Shown here one piece after another: positions 1-5,555 of a stretch of 6,325 nucleotides of DNA; position 1 is the first letter of the stretch; each line of letters begins with the position of its first letter. The translations under genes were made by a program, and so were the position numbers. Source of the stretch: an uncultured Candidatus Melainabacteria bacterium (GTDB taxonomy: Bacteria > Cyanobacteriota > Vampirovibrionia > Gastranaerophilales > Gastranaerophilaceae); assembly GCA_937898445.1 (NCBI GenBank), contig CALEJY010000018.1, positions 1 to 6,325 of the forward strand. Reading direction: 5' to 3'. A model generated the notes under the pieces. It had not been told where the DNA came from, searched no databases, and saw only the letters and a program-made list of their open reading frames with translations.

Positions 1-507
1 AGGTTTTCCAACCGCAACCATTGCCAACGCAAAGAATATTGAAAATACGACGATTTGCAACAAATTACCTTGTGCCATCGCATCAATAATACTTGTCGGG
101 AAAATACTTGTAACCATTTCACTAATCGACGTATGCGCTTGAGTTGCAGCCATTAGCCCCGCCTCTTGCGTGTGGATTGCGTGAATAGAATTGCTGGTTA
201 CAAAACCAACTCCGGGTTTAAAAATATTTGCGGCAGTAAGACCGATTATCAAAGCCAAAGTAGTTACGATTTCAAAGTAAATAATTGTTTTAAGCCCGAT
301 TTTGCCCAAACTCTTTGCATCTCCGTGTCCGGCAATTCCAACAACCAAAGTTGCAAAAAGCAACGGAGCAATAATCATTTTAACCATTCTTAAAAAGATT
401 ACGGCAAACGGCTTCATTCTAACCGCAAAATCAGGGGCAAAATGTCCTACGACAACACCTAAAATAAGTGCTATAAATATTAGGGCTGTTAATTTTGAAT
501 GTTTCAA
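1..507 (-). CDS. Dicarboxylate/glutamate:cation symporter (DAACS family), N-terminal part, cut by left edge
   Basis: An inner-membrane secondary transporter that imports C4-dicarboxylates or acidic amino acids with H+ or Na+ (GltP/DctA/GltT family). About 169 of the usual ~420 residues are present; the C-terminal half with the substrate-binding hairpins lies beyond the left edge. Seen: hydrophobic helix 1 (residues 6-21), the family signature RMVKMIIAPLLFATLVVGIAG (40-60, helix 2), the linker HGDAKSLGKIGLKTIIYFE (61-79) leading into helix 3 (to ~95), and the start of helix 4 from ~148. The linker resembles GltP more than DctA, but the substrate cannot be fixed from this half. I chose the TTG start at 507 because GAGG (minus sense, 517-520) lies 9 bases upstream. 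An in-frame ATG at 528 would add seven residues but has no ribosome-binding site and overlaps a TATAAT box. Transcribed divergently from the gene at 686. Family assignment is confident; the start is moderately sure. Confidence 0.93.
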   Translation of the reverse strand, partial: MKHSKLTALIFIALILGVVVGHFAPDFAVRMKPFAVIFLRMVKMIIAPLLFATLVVGIAGHGDAKSLGKIGLKTIIYFEIVTTLALIIGLTAANIFKPGVGFVTSNSIHAIHTQEAGLMAATQAHTSISEMVTSIFPTSIIDAMAQGNLLQIVVFSIFFALAMVAVGKP

Positions 508-526
508 TGTGTGGTACCTCAAAAAC

Positions 527-537
527 ATTATATTATA
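527..537 (-). promoter_or_regulatory. Candidate -10 region of the symporter gene (two overlapping TATAAT boxes)
   Basis: On the minus strand the sequence TATAATATAAT contains two overlapping perfect -10 hexamers (532-537 and 527-532). Transcription from the first would begin near 525 and give a leader of about 18 bases carrying the GAGG ribosome-binding site at 517-520 and the TTG start at 507. No convincing -35 hexamer lies at the right distance. AT-rich DNA produces such boxes by chance, so this is a candidate only. Confidence 0.4.
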
Positions 538-627
538 AACATGTCTATATTGAAAAAACCTGTTACGTTTCGTTAAATTATATGTAAATTATTGTTAACA
601 TTTGAAAGAAAAATAGCACAAAAATTA

Positions 628-656
628 TTGACGTGTTTTCATGTAGACAAGAAATT
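628..656 (+). promoter_or_regulatory. Weak candidate promoter for the gene at 686
   Basis: TTGACG (628-633) matches five of six -35 bases and stands 17 bases before GAAATT (651-656), which matches only three of six -10 bases. It is the best plus-strand candidate in the 157-base divergent intergenic region (529-685). GAAAGG at 669-674 is the likely ribosome-binding site, 11 bases before the ATG. Nothing else recognisable is in this intergenic stretch. Confidence 0.25.
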
Positions 657-685
657 TAGTGTAAATTTGAAAGGTATAAAGAATT

Positions 686-1309
686 ATGGCAGACAATATG
701 ACTATCGGACCGGCAATATCAATCGGCGGAAATACTGTCCAAATGACACAAAAGGGTAAAGTTCAAGTAACTAATGCTCATGGCAAAGTTAAAACTTTAT
801 CTCAAGATCAGTTCAAAAAACAATTAGTTAAAAACGCAAATAATATTGAAACCGGAAAAGATTTTGAGTTCAAAAAAGATAATAAAACTGCATTAATCGC
901 AGGTAGTACAGTAGCTGCAGCCGCAATCGCAACAGGTATTGTTTACCGTAAAGATATTGCAAAATATGCAAAAGATTTTAGTTGGAAAGGTTTTAAAGAA
1001 GATGCTAGAAACTTGTTCCAAAACACAAAGAAAGCAACTAAAAGAGCTTTCAAAACTATTAAAACAAAAATCTCAAACTTGTTTGGTAAGAAAAATGCAC
1101 AAACAATTTATGATGGCAACTTAAAAGCTGCTAAAAACGCTGAACAATCAAAAATTGCGGAAGAAGCATTGAATCTAAAAAATTCTTCTTCAAAATATGT
1201 TGCAGAAAGCATCATTAACAATATTGAAAATATCAAAGCAAATTCTAAAAATACTATCCACGTTAGCAAACAAAAAATGTATGAAAGATTATTCTCTCAA
1301 AACGCTTAG
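686..1309 (+). CDS. Hypothetical basic protein with one hydrophobic helix
   Basis: I do not recognise this 207-residue protein. Residues 1-65 form a mixed polar segment rich in Thr, Lys and Gln (for example VQMTQKGKVQVTN at 18-30). Residues ~68-86 form a hydrophobic Ala/Ile-rich segment (ALIAGSTVAAAAIATGIVY) long enough for one membrane span. Residues 88-138 are extremely Lys/Arg-rich and probably helical (KKATKRAFKTIKTKI), and 145-207 look like further amphipathic helices. There is no signal peptide at the N-terminus. Steep positive charge right after the hydrophobic segment suggests, by the positive-inside rule, that the C-terminal part is cytoplasmic if the helix spans the membrane. The ATG at 686 is preceded by GAAAGG (11-base spacing). 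It is a single-gene unit: divergent from the symporter and closed by a strong terminator. The coding pattern, regular codon use and terminator make it a real gene; the function is unknown. Confidence 0.8.
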   Translation: MADNMTIGPAISIGGNTVQMTQKGKVQVTNAHGKVKTLSQDQFKKQLVKNANNIETGKDFEFKKDNKTALIAGSTVAAAAIATGIVYRKDIAKYAKDFSWKGFKEDARNLFQNTKKATKRAFKTIKTKISNLFGKKNAQTIYDGNLKAAKNAEQSKIAEEALNLKNSSSKYVAESIINNIENIKANSKNTIHVSKQKMYERLFSQNA

Positions 1310-1326
1310 ATAAAAAGTTATAAACC

Positions 1327-1364
1327 AAAATCACCTCTATTATTAAAATGGAGGTGATTTTTTT
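1327..1364 (+). terminator. Rho-independent terminator between convergent genes
   Basis: An 11-base perfect stem, AAAATCACCTC (1327-1337) with GAGGTGATTTT (1351-1361), encloses a 13-base loop and runs into seven T (1358-1364). It lies 17 bases after the stop of the gene at 686. On the minus strand the same hairpin follows the stop codon of the RgpF-like gene (1363-1365) and is trailed by TTTTGGTTT, so it can probably serve both genes. Confidence 0.88.
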
Positions 1365-2256
1365 AATCTTTTATAAATATAAAAATTTTATCAATCAAAA
1401 TAGAAAATATTTTTCTTATTGCAAACGGAAAACCTGAAATAAAATCAAATATCGCAATCTTCGTTTTAGCAGGGATTTTGTGATTGATTTGTCTTGATAA
1501 TTTTATCAAATTTTTCGGATAATTTTTTAAATAGTTTTCATAATTTTCAATTGTCGCAACGTCAGTGTTTCTTAAATCAAAAAGAGATTTTTTAATAAAT
1601 GGCATTTTATAATTTTCAATAATCTGTCGCCATTTTAAAATAGTGATATTATTTACATTTTCAAAAGCATTCACCAAAACCTTATATCTATAACCCTTTT
1701 CTAATAATAATTCCGTCAATCCGATTTCATATTTAGAAACAATCAATTTTTTACGATCTTGATGAACAATTGAGGTCATAAAGTTAAAAAAATCTTCTGA
1801 CATAAAAATATTTTTGTTAAACGCAATAAAATAACTCTGAACATGTGGGCGTTTAATAAAAAAATGACCGATTGATTTTTTATAACCAAAGTTATTTTTC
1901 GTAATTCCCCAAAAATCACATTCCGCTTTTTCCATATTCTCAAAAACTTCCGAAATAGGATAAATCGGACCATAACAACTATCATTGGCAAAAATTAATT
2001 CATCATAATCGTTCAAAGAATTTTTTAAATACAAAAAACCTCTTTTGTAAGAGCCAAAATCATATTCATCATGTTTTTCACAAATCGAATGAATTACATA
2101 ATTTTTCACTTTTTCGATTTCTGAATTTTGCAATTCGCAACACGAAACAAAAACGACATCACACTCTGCATCTTTCAAAGATTTCAGATAATATGTGACA
2201 TAATCCTCAATCTTATTGTTTTTATCATAGTGCGCAAATACAACAGCTCTTTTCAT
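1363..2256 (-). CDS. RgpF-type rhamnan synthesis F family protein (cell-surface glycan biosynthesis)
   Basis: A 297-residue protein of the rhamnan synthesis protein F family, members of which act at the cytoplasmic membrane in building rhamnose-rich wall or lipopolysaccharide glycans, probably as glycosyltransferases. Family motifs seen in order: FAHYD (7-11), YDFGSYKRG (65-73), YDELIFANDSCYGPI (84-98), CDFWG (113-117), SYFIAFNK (141-148), SEDFFNFM (153-160) and KYEIGLT (175-181). The last ~45 residues are basic and hydrophobic (IAIFDFISGFPFAIRKIF, 267-284), a possible membrane-associating tail. No other sugar or polysaccharide gene is in the window, so the glycan is unknown. The gene is visibly more AT-rich than pheT (about 25% against 43% GC in two sampled 60-base lines), which may reflect transfer or weak constraint. 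The ATG at 2256 is chosen because the protein begins directly at the FAHYD strand; no ribosome-binding site precedes it. Confidence 0.88.
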   Translation of the reverse strand: MKRAVVFAHYDKNNKIEDYVTYYLKSLKDAECDVVFVSCCELQNSEIEKVKNYVIHSICEKHDEYDFGSYKRGFLYLKNSLNDYDELIFANDSCYGPIYPISEVFENMEKAECDFWGITKNNFGYKKSIGHFFIKRPHVQSYFIAFNKNIFMSEDFFNFMTSIVHQDRKKLIVSKYEIGLTELLLEKGYRYKVLVNAFENVNNITILKWRQIIENYKMPFIKKSLFDLRNTDVATIENYENYLKNYPKNLIKLSRQINHKIPAKTKIAIFDFISGFPFAIRKIFSILIDKIFIFIKD

Positions 2257-2263
2257 AAAAAAA

Positions 2264-2272
2264 ATTATATCA
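2264..2272 (-). promoter_or_regulatory. Extended -10 promoter of the RgpF-like gene
   Basis: On the minus strand TGATATAAT is a perfect extended -10 element (TGnTATAAT). Its last base lies only seven bases before the ATG at 2256, so transcription would begin at or next to the start codon. No -35 match lies upstream, which extended -10 promoters tolerate. No ribosome-binding site exists between the box and the ATG, in keeping with a leaderless message. Confidence 0.5.
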
Positions 2273-2279
2273 TGAAAAT

Positions 2280-2308
2280 TTGTAATTCATTTGGGTTTGT
2301 AGTATCAT
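2280..2308 (+). promoter_or_regulatory. Candidate sigma-70 type promoter of pheT
   Basis: TTGTAA (2280-2285, four of six -35 bases) and TATCAT (2303-2308, five of six -10 bases) are separated by exactly 17 bases. Transcription would begin near 2315, giving a leader of about 35 bases that holds the ribosome-binding site GAGG (2335-2338), 11 bases before the pheT ATG. The promoter lies back to back with that of the divergent RgpF-like gene. No leader peptide or T-box is possible in so short a leader. Confidence 0.4.
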
Positions 2309-2349
2309 TCAGTCAAAGAGAATAATTAAATCGAGAGGGAAGTATAAAA

Positions 2350-4815
2350 ATGCAAGTATCATTAAACTGGTTAAACGAATTTGTTGATTTATCAGATATA
2401 GAAGTAGAACAAATTGCTCACGAATTGACAATGAGCGGATTAGAAGTAGAGGCAGTTGAAGAATTAAAACCTCAATTTACAAACATAAAAACAGTTAAAA
2501 TTGAAAAAATCGACAACCACCCAAATTCTGATCACCTTCACCTTGTAACCGTAAACACAGGTTCAGGGTTAAAAACAGTTGTTTGTGGCGCACAAAACAT
2601 CGCAGTAGGACAAATTATTCCTTACGCATCTGTTGGTTCACAAGTTTTAGACAGAAAAACCGGCGAAATGTTCACACTTGCACCAGCAACAATCAGAGGT
2701 GTTGAATCTCAAGGAATGCTTTGTTCTGCAGATGAACTTGGCGTTGCAGAAAGAAATTATCAAGAAGAAGACGGAATTCTTGTTCTTAACAGAATTTTCC
2801 CGGACGTTCAAATTGGCGCAGATGTAAAAGATGTTTTAGGCTTTGAAAAAGATTACATCTTAGATGTAGCACCAACCGCAAACAGAGGCGATCAAATGTC
2901 TGTAATCGGTGTTGCAAGAGAATTAAGCGCAATTTTTGACAAACCGTTAAAATTTTCTCCTCTTGAATGTACAAAAGATTTATCAACTGACAAATTCAAA
3001 GTTGAAATTAAAGACGAAGATGTTTGTAAATACTACTCAATCGGAGTTTTGAAAAATATCAAAATCAAACCGTCACCTGAATGGATGCAAAAAAGACTTT
3101 TAGCCTCAGGCGTTCGTGCAATCAACAACGTAGTCGACATCACAAACTATGTAATGCTTGAATACGGAACACCTTTCCACGCATTCGATTTAGACAAATT
3201 GAACGGTTATTTATGCGTAAGACGTGCGCAAGAAGGCGAAAAAATCGTTACATTGGATAGCGTAGAAAGAACTTTGACAACTGATAGCGTTTTAATCGCA
3301 GACGAAACAAAGGGCGTATGTCTTGCAGGTGTATTCGGTGGTGAAAACTCTGAAATTGACGACAATACAAAAAATATCGCATTAGAAGCAGCTTATTTCA
3401 CACCGGCAAGCAACAGAAAATCAGCAAGAAGCGTTGGTTACAGATCAGAAGCTTGCGCTAGATTTGAACGTGGAGTTGATATTGAGGCTATCAAACCGGC
3501 TCTAATGCGTGCTATGCAACTTTTGGTTGAACTTGCAGATGCAGAAATCGAAGGTGTTGTAGAAGCCGGCAAAAATGAACTTGAACCTATCGAAATTACT
3601 TTGAGATACGCTCAAATCAAACGTATTTTGGGTTGCGAAATATCTTCTGACAAATGTATTACAATTTTAGAAAAACTAGGATTTAAAAATCTTGGAGGAA
3701 ACGCTGCAGCTGCAAAATTCTTAGTTCCATCTTTCAGAGCCGGAGATGTTACACGTGAAATCGACTTAATCGAAGAAATCGCAAGAATTAACGGATATGA
3801 CAAAATCACACCGACACTTCCTGCGAAAAACCAAACTCCTGAAATAACTTTGGAAGAAAAAGTTGTTAAAAAAGTAAACGAGTTAATGCTTTCATCAGGG
3901 TTAGACGAAATTATCACAACTTCTCTAATCGGAAAACCTTTGCTAGACAAATATATGCAAACATTTGACGAAACAAAAGCCGTAAAAGTACTTAATTCTG
4001 CAAGCGATGAAAGCACAATGTTAAGACAAGGCATGGCTGCAAGTGTTCTTAACTGCATGAAATACAACTACGATAATGCACAAAAAACTGTTTGGGCTTA
4101 CGAAATCGGCAAAACTTATATCGTAGAAAATCCGGCAGATGAAAGAACATCAGGTGTTAAAGAATCTCGTGTTCTAGCCGGTGTTTTGACAGGCGAAGTT
4201 GAAAATTCTAAATGGCAAGTAAAATCTCACACAGATTTCTATACACTTAAAGGTATTATCGAAAAATTGTTTGAAGAACTTGGCGTAACCAAGAGAATTA
4301 AACTTACACCTTGCGAAGATGTTGATTATATGCATCCTTACAGAAGTGCGAAGGTTAATGTTTTGGGCAAAAACTTAACTTGCATCGGATATTTCGGACA
4401 AATTCATCCAATCTTGAAAGACAAATTGAAAATCAAAGGTCAAGATGTATTTATGTTTGAAATCAACCTTGATAGCTTAATTTCTATTATCAAAGAACAT
4501 ACAGTAAGATTTAAAAAACTTCCTCAATTCCCGGAAGTTCGTCGTGACTTGGCGTTCGTAATCAATGAAGAAGTTTCATTTGATGATATTCAAAGAGTTA
4601 TCAAAGGTGCGGTTCAACAAAACATCTTTAAGGGTAGCGAAGTTTTTGATGTATATCAAGGCGAAAATATTGAAAAAGGTTTCAAGAGCCTTGCTTTCCG
4701 TATAAAAATGCAGGATGAAAATGCAACATTGACAGATGAAGTTATTGAACGTCAAATGAACAATGTTCGCACAAAACTTCAAAAAACTTATGCAGAAATC
4801 AGCTTTAGAGAATAA
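2350..4815 (+). CDS. pheT: Phenylalanyl-tRNA synthetase beta subunit
   Basis: The large chain of the cytoplasmic alpha2-beta2 enzyme that charges tRNA-Phe; the beta chain binds tRNA and hydrolyses mischarged Tyr-tRNA-Phe. At 821 residues it is full length for the bacterial long form. Domains in order: N-terminal segment (MQVSLNWLNEFVDL); EMAP-like tRNA-binding fold (~43-150, with IDNHPNSDHLHL and GMLCSADELG); B3/B4 editing domain (~210-385, with INNVVDITNYVMLEYGTPFHAFD and GVFGGENSEI); B5 domain (~413-485, ending EIDLIEEIARINGYDKI); inactive synthetase-like core (~495-715); and the C-terminal anticodon-binding ferredoxin-like domain (~725-821, from FPEVRRDLAFVI). Near the editing pocket the sequence reads RSEACARFERGVD (365-377), with Ser where E. 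coli and Thermus, as I recall, have Thr; this is a conservative change. GAGG at 2335-2338 supports the ATG at 2350. pheS is not adjacent: the upstream neighbour is on the other strand. Confidence 0.98.
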   Translation: MQVSLNWLNEFVDLSDIEVEQIAHELTMSGLEVEAVEELKPQFTNIKTVKIEKIDNHPNSDHLHLVTVNTGSGLKTVVCGAQNIAVGQIIPYASVGSQVLDRKTGEMFTLAPATIRGVESQGMLCSADELGVAERNYQEEDGILVLNRIFPDVQIGADVKDVLGFEKDYILDVAPTANRGDQMSVIGVARELSAIFDKPLKFSPLECTKDLSTDKFKVEIKDEDVCKYYSIGVLKNIKIKPSPEWMQKRLLASGVRAINNVVDITNYVMLEYGTPFHAFDLDKLNGYLCVRRAQEGEKIVTLDSVERTLTTDSVLIADETKGVCLAGVFGGENSEIDDNTKNIALEAAYFTPASNRKSARSVGYRSEACARFERGVDIEAIKPALMRAMQLLVELADAEIEGVVEAGKNELEPIEITLRYAQIKRILGCEISSDKCITILEKLGFKNLGGNAAAAKFLVPSFRAGDVTREIDLIEEIARINGYDKITPTLPAKNQTPEITLEEKVVKKVNELMLSSGLDEIITTSLIGKPLLDKYMQTFDETKAVKVLNSASDESTMLRQGMAASVLNCMKYNYDNAQKTVWAYEIGKTYIVENPADERTSGVKESRVLAGVLTGEVENSKWQVKSHTDFYTLKGIIEKLFEELGVTKRIKLTPCEDVDYMHPYRSAKVNVLGKNLTCIGYFGQIHPILKDKLKIKGQDVFMFEINLDSLISIIKEHTVRFKKLPQFPEVRRDLAFVINEEVSFDDIQRVIKGAVQQNIFKGSEVFDVYQGENIEKGFKSLAFRIKMQDENATLTDEVIERQMNNVRTKLQKTYAEISFRE

Positions 4816-4873
4816 TTCTCACCAGAAATTCAAATGGCAAGAATGCAAGAAAAACTATAAAGAGGAAAGTAAA

Positions 4874-5518
4874 ATGAAAAAACTTTTATTAATACTTGCG
4901 ATATTGTTATTATCACCAATCAGAGCGTATAGTGCCAATGTTGTACCGCAATATGTTAATGCTCAACAGGTTAACACGCTTGGTGTATATCAAGCTCCAA
5001 ATGAAATTATTCTTTATAGTGAGCCGGATGAAAGTTCTACTCTTGTCCATAGTATAAGTTGGATTGGCGAAAAGATTTTTCCTGAAAGCGTAAAACCGCA
5101 AGATTTGTTTGTGGTTTATGTTCCTGCCAAAAACTTGGGATTTCTTACAGTTACTGACGAAACAGAAGATTGGGTTCAGGTAATCTATAACAATTCTAGA
5201 GGCGCAAAAGGCTGGATAAAAAAAGACGATCCGTATAGATTTTCGACATGGGTAATGTTTTACAATATGTACGGAAGGAAATATGGTCTAAATATCTTGA
5301 AAGAAGCTCCTGACGAGGCAAAAGACTTGCATTCTTCAACCGATGACAAATCTCAAATCGTTGGCACAATTAATATGCCGATAAAAATTAACTTAAATTT
5401 GGTCAGAGGGAATTGGGCATTAGTAAGTGTTATGGATATCGACAAAACTCCAAAAACAGGCTATGTAAGATGGCGTTCTGACAAGGGTATCAGATATTAT
5501 TTTCCAGCAATTAAATAA
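4874..5518 (+). CDS. Secreted protein with two SH3-like domains
   Basis: A 214-residue exported protein. Residues 1-21 are a classic signal peptide (MKKLLLILAILLLSPIRAYSA), with signal peptidase cleavage after Ser20 or Ala21. Two bacterial SH3-like modules follow. The first spans ~36-120: IILYSEPDESSTLV, then DWVQVIYNN and GAKGWIKKDD. The second spans ~138-206: GLNILKEAPDEAK, SQIVGTI, NWALVSVMD, then TGYVRWRSDKG. Such modules usually bind peptidoglycan or other surface ligands; no catalytic domain is attached, so it may be a wall- or envelope-binding protein. This is inferred from the domain pattern only. I place the start at the ATG at 4874, not at the earlier in-frame ATG at 4763, because AGAGGA (4861-4866) stands just upstream, the signal peptide begins there, and the earlier start would overlap pheT. 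It follows pheT by 58 bases with no terminator between, so read-through from pheT is likely. Convergent with the prepilin gene. Confidence 0.85.
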   Translation: MKKLLLILAILLLSPIRAYSANVVPQYVNAQQVNTLGVYQAPNEIILYSEPDESSTLVHSISWIGEKIFPESVKPQDLFVVYVPAKNLGFLTVTDETEDWVQVIYNNSRGAKGWIKKDDPYRFSTWVMFYNMYGRKYGLNILKEAPDEAKDLHSSTDDKSQIVGTINMPIKINLNLVRGNWALVSVMDIDKTPKTGYVRWRSDKGIRYYFPAIK

Positions 5519-5555
5519 ATAATTGTTTTTGTATAACGGTGTTTATATATATTAA

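Noticed and set aside
166..538. Plus-strand open frames at 166-393 and 302-538.
   Set aside because: They lie antisense to the symporter gene, whose protein matches its family closely; their own translations are low-complexity without recognisable domains.
2128..2325. Plus-strand 65-residue open frame overlapping the start of the RgpF-like gene.
   Set aside because: Antisense to well-conserved RgpF motifs and spans both candidate promoters; no domain likeness.
2309..2349. Leader-peptide attenuator or T-box controlling pheT.
   Set aside because: The leader is about 35 bases with no Phe-rich short frame, no antiterminator pair and no terminator hairpin.
3612..4067. A 151-residue minus-strand open frame inside pheT.
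   Set aside because: It is a shadow of the conserved pheT frame; no ribosome-binding site or family likeness.
4808..4820. Perfect dyad GAGAAT-A-ATTCTC spanning the pheT stop codon.
   Set aside because: The one-base centre allows no stable hairpin and no T run follows, so it is not a terminator; one short dyad in AT-rich DNA is easily due to chance.
4763..4873. Longer start for the SH3-like protein at 4763, overlapping pheT by 53 bases.
   Set aside because: A strong ribosome-binding site and a signal peptide begin at 4874; the extra 37 residues would bury the signal peptide and look like read-through of pheT in another frame.
5519..5555. Possible terminator between the convergent SH3-like and prepilin genes.
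   Set aside because: Only a 5-base TATAA/TTATA stem can be drawn, without GC pairs or a clean T run.
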